Source: UBA5336 sp039198685 (GTDB lineage: Bacteria > Pseudomonadota > Alphaproteobacteria > Caulobacterales > Hyphomonadaceae). From it: a DNA stretch of 12,844 bases. Positions 1 through 7,223 of the stretch are shown in pieces (the first letter of the stretch is position 1; each line of letters begins with the position of its first letter). The position numbers and the translations under genes are program-made. The notes under the pieces are model-generated. The model was not told the DNA's origin and ran no database searches. It was given only the letters and a program-made list of their open reading frames with translations. Where the stretch lies: the NCBI GenBank assembly GCA_039198685.1, contig JBCCTK010000094.1, positions 1 through 12,844 of the forward strand, written 5' to 3'.

Positions 1-489
1 ACGGGCGGCAAAGTTGATGGATTTATCTGCGCTGTGGGCTCGGGCGGAACGCTTGCGGGCGTGGCGCAGGCTTTGCGGGAACGTAACCCAAGCGTCAAAA
101 TTGGGTTGGCGGACCCAGGTGGCGCATCTCTTTTCAACTATTATGCCCATGGTGCGTTGAAGTCAGAGGGCACCTCGATCACCGAGGGCATTGGCCAGAG
201 TCGTATCACCGCCAATCTTGATGGCCTCGATATAGACTTTCCATTTCGACTGAATGATGAAACCGCGCTCAAAATCCTGTTCGATTTGGTTCTTGAGGAA
301 GGGCTTTGTCTTGGCGGCTCGGCCGGCATCAACATTGCCGGTGCCATCGCTTTGGCGAAGGAATTGGGGCCCGGGCACACGATCGTCACCATACTTTGCG
401 ATTATGGCAACCGTTATCAATCGAAACTCTTTAATCCCGATTTTCTGCGATCTAAGGACTTGCCGGTTCCCAGCTGGATGGAGGCCTGA
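1..489 (+). CDS. cysK: Cysteine synthase (O-acetylserine sulfhydrylase family), C-terminal part
   Basis: This is a partial gene: the frame is open from base 1 and ends at TGA 487-489, giving 162 residues, roughly the C-terminal half of a 320-345 aa enzyme. The family condenses O-acetylserine and sulfide into cysteine in the cytoplasm, using PLP. Visible family marks are the glycine-rich loop CAVGSGGTLAG near the start (the phosphate-binding GxGGT-type loop), GGSAGIN (equivalent of the SSGA segment around the PLP ring nitrogen) and the closing block ILCDYGNRYQSKLFNP, which is very typical of CysK-like proteins. The PLP lysine and substrate loop lie upstream of the window. The next gene starts 3 nt after the stop, with its ribosome binding site inside this gene's last codons, so the two are probably translated from one mRNA. 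Cystathionine beta-synthase or another O-acetylserine/O-phosphoserine sulfhydrylase cannot be fully excluded without the N-terminus. Confidence 0.9.
   Translation, partial: TGGKVDGFICAVGSGGTLAGVAQALRERNPSVKIGLADPGGASLFNYYAHGALKSEGTSITEGIGQSRITANLDGLDIDFPFRLNDETALKILFDLVLEEGLCLGGSAGINIAGAIALAKELGPGHTIVTILCDYGNRYQSKLFNPDFLRSKDLPVPSWMEA
480..484 (+). promoter_or_regulatory. Shine-Dalgarno site of the sulfurtransferase gene
   Basis: GGAGG lies at 480-484 inside the last codons of the cysteine synthase gene and 8 nt before the ATG at 493. It is a full match to the anti-SD core and fixes the start of the sulfurtransferase. It also suggests that the gene does not depend on coupling alone. Confidence 0.7.
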
Positions 490-492
490 GCC

Positions 493-1347
493 ATGCCCGA
501 AACCTTCTCTGACCCATTGGTGACGGCCAAATGGCTCAAAGACAATCTCGCGGCCCCAGACCTGCGCGTCATTGAGGCCACCTGGTATCCCGATTTTCAT
601 GGGAAAGCCGGCAAAGCCTTCCTTGAGTATTCAAGCGGTCATATTCCCGGTGCAGTTTTTTTCGATATCGATACCATCAAGGCCACCGACACGGATTTGC
701 CCCATATGCTTCCGGGAACAGTGGCATTTTCTTCGAGCGTCAGGAAGATGGGTATTGGGGATGGCAACCGGCTCGTTGTCTACGATCGTAACGGCTTTAT
801 GGCATCAGCACGTGTCTGGTGGACACTTCGCACGATGGGCGTGAAGGACGTAGTGGTGCTGGATGGCGGATTGCAAGCCTGGGAATCGGCTGGTGGTAAG
901 ATCGAAGATATGCCGCCTGTTGCAGTCGAGCGCCATTTTACTGCGCGGTTTCGAAGCGATCTGGTGAAATCAAAAGACCAGGTCCAGACGGCCCTTTCCG
1001 ATGGGCTGACTCAGATCATCGATGCGCGTTCGCCCGGACGGTTTTCCGGCACCGAGCCCGAACCCCGGCCAGGCCTCCCATCCGGCCACATGCCAGGCTC
1101 GCGGAACGTGCCTGCGGGATCGCTCGTCAATTCCGATGGTACGATGAAAGGGGCCCAGGCCCTCCAAGCGCTGTTCGATGTCTCTGACGCGCCCATTATC
1201 ACCTCTTGTGGGTCTGGCGTAACCGCGTCGACCCTGGCGCTTGCATTGGCACGGATCGGTCGAGACGACGTGGCCGTTTATGATGGTTCGTGGACCGAAT
1301 GGGCTTCCACCGATGGCTACCCGATCGAGACTGGCCTGGTAGAGTGA
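493..1347 (+). CDS. sseA: 3-mercaptopyruvate/thiosulfate sulfurtransferase (tandem rhodanese)
   Basis: The 284-residue product has the normal length for a two-domain sulfurtransferase. The N-terminal rhodanese domain (about residues 8-135) contains SGHIPGAVFFDID and VVYDRNG and has no catalytic cysteine, as expected. The C-terminal domain (about 155-280) contains IIDARSPGRFSG, SGHMPGSRNVP and the active loop CGSGVTAS at 239-246, with Cys239 as the predicted persulfide carrier. A CG[S/A]GVTA loop is typical of mercaptopyruvate sulfurtransferases, whereas classical thiosulfate rhodaneses carry a CRxGxx[T/R] loop, so 3-mercaptopyruvate is the more likely donor. The enzyme would move sulfane sulfur to thiols or cyanide in the cytoplasm. 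Its position between cysK and metC fits cysteine catabolism and sulfur trafficking. ATG 493 is chosen because of the GGAGG 8 nt upstream. The stop TGA overlaps the proposed GTG start of the next gene (GTGA). Confidence 0.92.
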   Translation: MPETFSDPLVTAKWLKDNLAAPDLRVIEATWYPDFHGKAGKAFLEYSSGHIPGAVFFDIDTIKATDTDLPHMLPGTVAFSSSVRKMGIGDGNRLVVYDRNGFMASARVWWTLRTMGVKDVVVLDGGLQAWESAGGKIEDMPPVAVERHFTARFRSDLVKSKDQVQTALSDGLTQIIDARSPGRFSGTEPEPRPGLPSGHMPGSRNVPAGSLVNSDGTMKGAQALQALFDVSDAPIITSCGSGVTASTLALALARIGRDDVAVYDGSWTEWASTDGYPIETGLVE

Positions 1348-2495
1348 GTGACCGAAAACCCTCAACGAAACTGATCCACCAGCGCGGAGAGCGACTAACC
1401 CCTCCTACCGTCAACCCCCCCGTCGAGCACGCCTCAACGGTTTTATTCTCTGACCCTGACGATTTGTACTCCGCCCAGCCGGCATATGGCCGTATGGGAT
1501 TGACCGTTCACCGGGAATTGGAGGCCACGCTCGCCGGATTGGAACGTGCCGAACATGTGCGCCTTGCTCCAAATGGCCTGGGGGCGTGTGCTCTCGCCAT
1601 CGCCAGTCTTGCAAAGTCTGGCGACCACGTTCTCATCGTAGACACGCTATACGGCCCGACCCGGCGCTTCTGCGAGCGCAGGCTGAAAGCGATGGGGGTG
1701 AGTGTCACCCGCTTCCATCCGCGCGCCTCACGACAAGACCTTGAAGCGCTTCTCACACCGCAGACACGCGCCATCTTTCTTGAATCACCTGGCTCATTGA
1801 CATTCGAGTTACCCGATACGCTTGCTATTGCCGAGTTCGCGCGATCGAACCAGTTGACCACAATCATGGACAACACATGGGGCGCCGGCCTTTTCCACAA
1901 ACCCCTTGAGCTTGGCGTGGACATTTCCGTACAGGCTTTGACCAAGTACGCGGTGGGCCATGCCGACGCCTTCGGCGGGGCGGTCATGACCAATGACCGG
2001 CGTCTTGCTGAACAGATCAATGCCTGCAGTGAAGATTGGGGCATTTCCCTTGGGCCGGATGACGCGTATGTTGTGCTGCGCGGTCTTCGCACGCTTGAAA
2101 CACGCCTTAAGCGCCATGAGGCCAGCGGGATTGCACTTGCGGAGTGGCTCCAAACACGCCCCGAGATCCAAAAGCTGCTGCACCCTGCCCTTTCAGACCA
2201 TCCAGATCACGCCATTTGGAAGCGTGACTTTTCCGGAGCGTGCGGTCTGTTCGGCGTCGTGCTCAGACCAACCCCCCAGGCAGCTTTGAACAATATGCTG
2301 AAGCGGCTGGAACTTTTTGGCATGGGCTTTTCCTGGGGCGGCTATGAAAGCCTCTTGATCCCCTGCGACGCCCAGTTGAACCGCCATGTCTCACAATGCG
2401 ACTTCGGGGGCCAGCTTTTGCGGATCCATGCAGGCCTCGAAGATCCTGGAGACCTGATCGCCGATCTCAGCAACGCGTTCCAGGCGCTCACATAA
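1344..2495 (+). CDS. metC: Cystathionine beta-lyase-type PLP enzyme
   Basis: This is a fold-type I PLP enzyme of the Cys/Met metabolism family, 383 aa from the chosen GTG. Visible motifs are TKLIHQ plus NPPVEHASTVLF at the N-terminus, YGRMG (the Tyr-Arg pair that binds PLP phosphate of the neighbouring subunit), IMDNTWGAG (Asp against the pyridine nitrogen) and ALTKYAVGHADAFGG, in which Lys201 should form the Schiff base. The ALTKY-x-x-GH-x-D form is typical of alphaproteobacterial MetC, which cleaves cystathionine to homocysteine, pyruvate and ammonia. Starts further upstream (ATG 1290 or 1299) would overlap sseA by about 50 bases and add residues that do not look like the family. GTG 1344 gives a 4-nt GTGA overlap and the usual short N-terminus, although no strong Shine-Dalgarno site is seen. 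The 3' end overlaps the convergent tadC by 8 bp. Other lyases of the family (for example cystathionine gamma-lyase or a Cys/Met desulfhydrase) remain possible. Confidence 0.87.
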   Translation: MSDRKPSTKLIHQRGERLTPPTVNPPVEHASTVLFSDPDDLYSAQPAYGRMGLTVHRELEATLAGLERAEHVRLAPNGLGACALAIASLAKSGDHVLIVDTLYGPTRRFCERRLKAMGVSVTRFHPRASRQDLEALLTPQTRAIFLESPGSLTFELPDTLAIAEFARSNQLTTIMDNTWGAGLFHKPLELGVDISVQALTKYAVGHADAFGGAVMTNDRRLAEQINACSEDWGISLGPDDAYVVLRGLRTLETRLKRHEASGIALAEWLQTRPEIQKLLHPALSDHPDHAIWKRDFSGACGLFGVVLRPTPQAALNNMLKRLELFGMGFSWGGYESLLIPCDAQLNRHVSQCDFGGQLLRIHAGLEDPGDLIADLSNAFQALT

Positions 2496-3426
2496 AAGAC
2501 TGGAACCGGATGATCGCGGGGACGATCAAGACACCCAGCAACACCGGAAATACGAAAAGGATCAATGGCACCGTCATCTTTGCGGGCAGCGCCATGGCTT
2601 TTTCTTCTGCCATAAGCATACGCCGCTGACGCATATCGCTGGAAAAGACACGCAGTGTCTCACCGAGGCTTGTTCCCATCTCTTCAGACTGGCGCAACAT
2701 CGTAGCCAGGGAGCCAGCCTCTTCCAGGCCTACGCGGTCGGCAAAGGCTCGCCACGCCGCTTTTCTTGCCCGTCCGGCGCGCATTTCAAGGGCGAGTGTC
2801 TTCAAGTTCAGTGAGAGCTCCAAATGGCGGCCTTCCAACTCCTCCGACACGCGCAAGACAGCCGCGTCCAAACTCAACCCTGCTTCAACGCAAGCGACCA
2901 ACAGATCCATCATATCGGGAAATCCGTCAGAGCATTCACGCTCGACCCGCTCGATACGTCGGTCGACCATCATGCTGGGCAAGACAAGGCCAAACACACC
3001 GGCAAAACCCAAGGCGGCAATCGGGAACCACCCCGGTAATCCAAAGCCCTCAATGAAAGGCAGCACGAACAGCATGATCACAGGAAACAATAAGAGCCCC
3101 ACCAGGCGGACACCATAAAACAGCGCCACGGCATTGGGATGAGTATACCGCGCGCGCAGGAGCCTGTAGCGGATGGCATTGCTCTCTTCGGTATTGCTCG
3201 GCGTGGCCCGCTTTGCCAGCTCACCAAGCCGATCGGTGATCCGCGCGCCCGAAGATGCTTCACCCATTGGCTGGTCGCTACGTCTTCGTCCCCACAAACG
3301 CGATACGATTTGATCGCTAATCCCAGCTGCGCGGGCGACAAAAAATAGTCCAGGCGAGGCAACCAGGAGCGCGAGCGCAAAAAGAACGCCACCAATATTC
3401 GCTGAGGAGAGAAGGCTATCCATCAT
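2488..3426 (-). CDS. tadC: Tad pilus inner-membrane platform protein TadC
   Basis: The product is 312 aa with a GspF/T2SSF-type domain at about residues 165-300. Predicted membrane segments lie near 10-31, 98-125, 132-152 and 285-306. The stretch DMMDLLVACVEAGLSLDAAV (171-190) and the later LRQSEEMGTSLGETLRVFSSDMR are hallmark TadB/TadC sequences. In Tad systems TadC pairs with TadB to form the platform that couples the CpaF ATPase to pilin polymerisation. The gene starts 1 nt after the tadB stop, at one of two adjacent ATGs (3426 or 3423), with a CAGG about 7 nt upstream of the first. It is the last gene of the operon here. The next gene in most tad loci, the TPR lipoprotein tadD, is missing and is replaced by the convergent metC, whose end overlaps by 8 bp. 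Confidence 0.93.
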   Translation of the reverse strand: MMDSLLSSANIGGVLFALALLVASPGLFFVARAAGISDQIVSRLWGRRRSDQPMGEASSGARITDRLGELAKRATPSNTEESNAIRYRLLRARYTHPNAVALFYGVRLVGLLLFPVIMLFVLPFIEGFGLPGWFPIAALGFAGVFGLVLPSMMVDRRIERVERECSDGFPDMMDLLVACVEAGLSLDAAVLRVSEELEGRHLELSLNLKTLALEMRAGRARKAAWRAFADRVGLEEAGSLATMLRQSEEMGTSLGETLRVFSSDMRQRRMLMAEEKAMALPAKMTVPLILFVFPVLLGVLIVPAIIRFQSFM

Positions 3427-3427
3427 C

Positions 3428-4420
3428 CTAGAACCTGAAATTGATCATGCGGTTCATGATGATATTTCCGATTACCATCCAGATCCCAAAGCCAATCATA
3501 CAGTATTTGAAGAGCGTCTCGCCGGCGACCAGACCATAGAATTCGGGCCGGATCAGATGCACCGCTGTCATCACAACGAAAGGTGCCGCTGTCAGGATCA
3601 GGGCAGACGCACGCCCTTCGGCCGAAGCCGCTTTCACTTTAAGACGCAGGGTTTGCCTCTCACGCACCGTGCTTGCATTCGTCTTCAACAGGTCACAAAG
3701 ATTACCCCCGGTGCGTTCCTGAAGACGCACAGTCGCGGCGAAAAGATCGATATCGGGATCACCGGCGCGGGTCGCCAGGCGCTCAACGGCTCTTGTCAGA
3801 GAGAAACCGTAGGCCATTTCGTCTGCCGCCATACCGAATTCCGTTCCAATTGGGTCCGGCATTTCCCTGGCGACCAAGGCGATTGCGCCGGGCACTGGAT
3901 GTCCTGCCTCCAGGCTGCGCACCACGATTTGCAATGCATCAGGCAGCTGTTTGGCCAGTGCCTTGGCTCGGCTTCCTGCGCGATATTTCAGCACCACCAA
4001 TGGTGCAAATGTGGCAACAAGGACCGCCACAAGACACGCAAAGGGAAGGTTCGGCAAACGCCAAAAAACCAACCCACCGATTACTGCACCCGCGGACATA
4101 GATGTGATGGCCCATTGCGTGGGCCGGAACGCCAGGCCGGATCTGAGCACCAGGCGGTTGAACCACTTCACGGCCAGCCTGAAATTGCCATCCTCATCCA
4201 ATGCGCGCTGCCGGCGGAGCTCGACAATGAGTTCTGCCGTGCTTTCGGTTTTCTCCTTGAATTGCAGGCGACGATTCATAATGCGCCGGGTCTGAGCTTC
4301 GCCAAAAAGGCCCGCGCAGGCCGAAATAAACAAGAGCACGGCCCCCACGCCGATAACGAGCGCCAACCCAATCTGTGGGCTCAAGCTAGCGGGGTCGGGT
4401 ATTAAGGCCACCAGGTCCAT
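3428..4420 (-). CDS. tadB: Tad pilus inner-membrane platform protein TadB
   Basis: The product is 330 aa, the usual size. Membrane segments are visible at about 18-38, 106-120, 124-144, 272-290 and 305-322, and a T2SSF domain spans about 158-288. Diagnostic sequence includes QLPDALQIVVRSLEAGHPV (158-176), the PDPIGTEF segment and RTGGNLCDLLKTNASTVRER (236-255), all very typical of TadB/CpaG. The protein would form the inner-membrane platform with TadC, acted on by the hexameric CpaF ATPase. The start ATG lies 4 nt downstream of the cpaF stop. No clear Shine-Dalgarno site is visible, so translation probably depends on coupling to cpaF. The stop codon is 1 nt before the first tadC ATG. Confidence 0.95.
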   Translation of the reverse strand: MDLVALIPDPASLSPQIGLALVIGVGAVLLFISACAGLFGEAQTRRIMNRRLQFKEKTESTAELIVELRRQRALDEDGNFRLAVKWFNRLVLRSGLAFRPTQWAITSMSAGAVIGGLVFWRLPNLPFACLVAVLVATFAPLVVLKYRAGSRAKALAKQLPDALQIVVRSLEAGHPVPGAIALVAREMPDPIGTEFGMAADEMAYGFSLTRAVERLATRAGDPDIDLFAATVRLQERTGGNLCDLLKTNASTVRERQTLRLKVKAASAEGRASALILTAAPFVVMTAVHLIRPEFYGLVAGETLFKYCMIGFGIWMVIGNIIMNRMINFRF

Positions 4421-4424
4421 TATA

Positions 4425-5813
4425 TTAAAGCGCTGTGGCCGGATCGAAAATGTTCTCAGGCAAGTGCACGCCGCGCCGGTTCATTTCATCGAGGAATTTC
4501 GGACGGATTCCTGTGGCCCGAAAACTTCCATGCACCTTGCCATCATCGCCAGTATGGCTGCGCTCAAACCGGAAGATTTCCTGCATCTGGACGATCCGGC
4601 CTTCCATACCCGTGATCTCCGCAATCGAGATCACTTTGCGTGACCCATCCGACAGGCGTGTGGCTTGAACCATCAGGTTCACGGCGGCAGCGATCTGCCC
4701 GCGAATAGCATCTTCGGAGATCTTGAGCCCCCCCATGGCCACCATCTGCTCAAGACGCGTAATGGCGTCGCGAGGATTATTGGCATGAATGGTCGCCATG
4801 GATCCCTCGTGGCCTGTGTTCATAGCTTGGAGCATATCGAAGGCTTCTTCGGAGCGCACTTCACCCAGGATCACCCTGTCTGGGCGCATACGAAGTGCAT
4901 TTTTGACCAACTCCCGTTGCTTGATCTCGCCTTTGCCCTCGATATTTGGCGGGCGAGTTTCCATCCGCGCCACATGGGGCTGCATGAGTTGCAGCTCAGC
5001 AGCGTCTTCGATGGTGATCAGTCGTTCCTTGTGACTGATCGATTCGGAGAGCGCATTCAGAAGCGTTGTCTTTCCCGAACCGGTTCCGCCTGAAATGATC
5101 GTGGAGGCCCTGCAGCCGACGGCACCTGATATGAAATCAGCCATGGCCTGAGGCATGGCCCCAAACCCGACAAGCTTGTCCAAAGTCAGAGGATTCTGCT
5201 TGAACTTCCGAATGGACACGAGCGGGCCGTCAATCGCGATAGGCGAAATCGCGGCATTCACGCGCGAACCGTCGGCGAGGCGGGCGTCGACGAGTGGTTG
5301 GCTCTCATCGACACGCCGACCAACTCCGGCGACGATCCGGTTCACAATGCGCAGGAGGTGGTCATTGTCGGCAAACCGAACGGGGGCCAATTCCAATTCT
5401 CCGCCCCGCTCAATATAAACCTGGTGGGCTCCATTGATCAGGATATCCGCGATCGAATCGTCTTTGAGCAGAGGTTCGATGGGACCAAGACCGGTCATTT
5501 CATCAAACACAGCATCTGCAAACTCTGATGCTTCAACGGCTGAAAGCGCCAGGTCCTCGCTTCTGATAATCTCTTGAACAATTGTCCGCACCTGGCCGCG
5601 CAGCTGATCTTCTTGCAGGCGTTCGATTGCGCTGAGGTCCAATTCATCGATCAGGCGTGCATGGATGCGCAGCTTTGCATCCAGCATCTGATTTTGTGGT
5701 TCAGGCGATTTGTGTTCGGACGGCACGGGCACATTTTCAACGCGAGCCGGCGACTCTGCAGCCTCCAGCACCTCCGGCTGCCGATTGAGCAGGCCTGCTG
5801 TAAACCGTCCCAT
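4425..5813 (-). CDS. cpaF: Tad secretion ATPase CpaF (TadA)
   Basis: This is a type II/IV secretion (GspE/VirB11-like) ATPase, 462 aa from the chosen ATG. An N-terminal region of about 45 residues rich in Pro/Glu is followed by an N-terminal domain (about 50-200, with GPIEPLLKDDSIADILING) and the RecA-like ATPase core. Using ATG numbering, the core shows Walker A GGTGSGKT (242-249), the Asp box LITIEDAAELQL (from 265), a Walker B-like VILGEVRSEEAFD (314-326) and the His box TGHEGSMATIHANN (333-346). All catalytic elements are intact. The protein should hydrolyse ATP at the cytoplasmic face to drive Flp pilin assembly through TadB/TadC. A GTG one codon upstream (5816) is possible, but ATG 5813 sits 7 nt after AAAGGG and overlaps the cpaE stop by one base (TGATG), which favours ATG. 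Confidence 0.96.
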   Translation of the reverse strand: MGRFTAGLLNRQPEVLEAAESPARVENVPVPSEHKSPEPQNQMLDAKLRIHARLIDELDLSAIERLQEDQLRGQVRTIVQEIIRSEDLALSAVEASEFADAVFDEMTGLGPIEPLLKDDSIADILINGAHQVYIERGGELELAPVRFADNDHLLRIVNRIVAGVGRRVDESQPLVDARLADGSRVNAAISPIAIDGPLVSIRKFKQNPLTLDKLVGFGAMPQAMADFISGAVGCRASTIISGGTGSGKTTLLNALSESISHKERLITIEDAAELQLMQPHVARMETRPPNIEGKGEIKQRELVKNALRMRPDRVILGEVRSEEAFDMLQAMNTGHEGSMATIHANNPRDAITRLEQMVAMGGLKISEDAIRGQIAAAVNLMVQATRLSDGSRKVISIAEITGMEGRIVQMQEIFRFERSHTGDDGKVHGSFRATGIRPKFLDEMNRRGVHLPENIFDPATAL

Positions 5814-6970
5814 CACGAAGCCCTTTGCAGTTTAGGCGTAACCGAACCCAGCACGGCATCCGTGATATCAGCAACATCTTTGACCAAAGGACTCTTTGGC
5901 TTCACCTGCGCCACCGGCATTCCGAGATTCACGGCCATGCGGGCATGTTCCCAATCGGAACGAACGGTGTGGTTTATCTTGCGATGAATCGCCCGTTCGG
6001 CCTTCTCGATGGGGAAACTGTGCCGGTGGCTTCGTTTCGCAAACATTCGGTTCAATACAAGTCGAGATGGCGCGCCCTGGCGAATCTCATCGGTTTCGCG
6101 GCAGAGGTCTCCGGCAGCATGCAAGCTCGGCACTGTGAGTTCACTGACGACAAACACCTCGTCTGCGGCCGCAAGAACTGTTTCGGTCCAAGCGGTCCTG
6201 TGGCGTGGCAAATCAACAATAACATGGTCGAACATAGAGCAGGCAACGTCCAAAAGCTGCAGCACGCCTTCAGTTTTCGCAACGAGCTCAGCCGTGGAAT
6301 TTCTTGGTGCAGCCAATAGGAAAATCCCTTTCTCATGCTCAAAAGCGTAAGCGTTGAGCAGGCTGGGGTCGATCCGTTCCGGAGACGATGCAAGAACGGA
6401 CACGTCCAGCTTTTTTTCGCCGTCCAGGAAGGACGCACTCATCCCATCGGTCAAATTCAGATCGACGACGCAAACCCGCCACGCGGGCCGGGCACGCAAT
6501 GTGGCGAAGGCCATCTCTATCGCGAGCGTCGTCACGCCAGCGCCTCCGACCGCGCCGCGCAAGGCCCAGCAACCAGCACTGTTGTCTTTATCCGTCTCCC
6601 CACCGAAGCCGTGTATTTTCTGCGCCAAACCCTCGCAAGCCGCAACAATGTCTGCAGGCGTGGCATCACTGTCCAAAACATCTGAGGCAACAAAACGAAA
6701 CAAGCTTCGCACGGCTTGGGTGGGCAGGTCCCGCCCGATCAGGAGCATCGCACAATCCGGACGCCGCAGCGCATAAGCCTCCAGAAGGGCACCGGCGCCA
6801 AGTATGCTGAAATCCACGATAGCAATCCTACCAGGCAGACTCTCGGCCTCTGGCGACACCGCAACACGGTCAAGCGCGCCCAGGTCCAGTCCGACCGTCC
6901 GAAGGCTGTTGCGGCGCACATCGGAGATTAGAGCCACGGGAACGTGGTCGTGTTTCGCGTTGAAGGTCAT
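5813..6970 (-). CDS. cpaE: Tad pilus assembly protein CpaE, MinD/ParA-like with degenerate P-loop
   Basis: The product is 385 aa. The N-terminal part (about 10-120) resembles an atypical response-receiver domain, including AIVDFSILGAGALLEAY. The C-terminal part is a MinD/ParA/CpaE-type ATPase fold with a P-loop position at GAVGGAGVTT (139-148), a Walker A'-like VCVVDLNLTDG (167-177) and a Walker B-like HVIVDLP (249-255). The family's KGGxGK[T/S] signature is lost: both lysines are absent. Many CpaE proteins lack the catalytic-side lysine (GGVGATT type), so this alone does not mean a broken gene. CpaE is thought to localise or regulate the Tad machine at the inner membrane. The ATG overlaps the lipoprotein stop (ATGA), and the stop overlaps the cpaF start by one base. 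The DGEKKLD stretch (183-189) is encoded through an in-phase A_AAA_AAG heptamer. Confidence 0.9.
   Translation of the reverse strand: MTFNAKHDHVPVALISDVRRNSLRTVGLDLGALDRVAVSPEAESLPGRIAIVDFSILGAGALLEAYALRRPDCAMLLIGRDLPTQAVRSLFRFVASDVLDSDATPADIVAACEGLAQKIHGFGGETDKDNSAGCWALRGAVGGAGVTTLAIEMAFATLRARPAWRVCVVDLNLTDGMSASFLDGEKKLDVSVLASSPERIDPSLLNAYAFEHEKGIFLLAAPRNSTAELVAKTEGVLQLLDVACSMFDHVIVDLPRHRTAWTETVLAAADEVFVVSELTVPSLHAAGDLCRETDEIRQGAPSRLVLNRMFAKRSHRHSFPIEKAERAIHRKINHTVRSDWEHARMAVNLGMPVAQVKPKSPLVKDVADITDAVLGSVTPKLQRAS
5821..5826 (-). promoter_or_regulatory. Shine-Dalgarno site of cpaF
   Basis: Read on the - strand, AAAGGG lies within the last codons of cpaE and is separated by 7 nt from the ATG at 5813-5811, but by only 4 nt from the alternative GTG at 5816. 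The spacing decides for the ATG start. Confidence 0.5.
6410..6416 (-). other. In-phase slippery heptamer A_AAA_AAG in cpaE
   Basis: On the - strand the codons GAA-AAA-AAG (residues 185-187) contain AAAAAAG in the phase required for -1 ribosomal slippage. A shift would add 23 residues and then stop at 6339, giving about 210 aa without Walker B. Glu-Lys-Lys coded in this way is common, so chance is the default explanation. Confidence 0.3.
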
Positions 6971-7221
6971 TGGGCAGGGCTTCCTGCGGGCTTGGCCTGG
7001 GCACCCCGCAGGGCGGCCACAGCGGCTGCGCCGGTATTGCCCTGTCCGCCATCAATTTCCTTTTTGTTCGGGCTTTGCGCATCCCGAACGGACTGCAGTT
7101 GAATATTGTGCTCAGTGGCGCTGCCCAGCAAACGCTCGCCCCGATAGTCGTTGTTAGCGCATGCGCCAAGCGAGAGGAGTAAGAGCGTCGGAAACAGAGC
7201 GAGACGGGAAGTTGTGGTCAT
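6967..7221 (-). CDS. Small lipoprotein in the cpaD position of the tad operon
   Basis: The product is 84 aa. The N-terminus is a classic lipoprotein signal: a short polar start, hydrophobic residues 7-18 and the lipobox L18-G-A-C21, with Ala after the cysteine, compatible with outer-membrane sorting. The rest is small and hydrophilic. It includes LGSATEHNIQLQ (33-44) and DGGQGNTGAAAVAALRG (57-73), which resemble in outline the C-terminal tail of CpaD proteins (an Asn-Leu-Ala-Ala-type stretch followed by an Asp/Ala-rich helix ending in YRxG). CpaD normally has about 200-230 aa, so this is either a much reduced CpaD or an unrelated small alphaproteobacterial lipoprotein. Its place between the secretin and cpaE suggests a role at the secretin, such as piloting or stabilising it. 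ATG 7221 has GGAG 7 nt upstream and lies 2 nt after the cpaC stop. Its stop overlaps the cpaE start (ATGA). The lipoprotein call is firm; the CpaD equivalence is inference. Confidence 0.8.
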   Translation of the reverse strand: MTTTSRLALFPTLLLLSLGACANNDYRGERLLGSATEHNIQLQSVRDAQSPNKKEIDGGQGNTGAAAVAALRGAQAKPAGSPAQ

Positions 7222-7223
7222 GA

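Noticed and set aside
163..600. Long open frames antisense to cysK and sseA
   Set aside because: They mirror the codon pattern of well recognised genes on the other strand and show no motif or start signal of their own.
1290..1343. Upstream extension of metC to ATG 1290, adding 18 residues
   Set aside because: It overlaps sseA by 58 bases, the added residues do not look like the family, and GTG 1344 gives the usual N-terminus and a 4-nt overlap.
3557..4405. 282-codon open frame antisense to tadB
   Set aside because: TadB is clearly recognised on the - strand. The antisense product is Arg/His/Cys-rich with no domain, as expected for a shadow frame.
5814..5816. GTG 5816 as the cpaF start
   Set aside because: The AAAGGG Shine-Dalgarno site is only 4 nt away from it but 7 nt from the adjacent ATG 5813, which is preferred. 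The difference is one residue.
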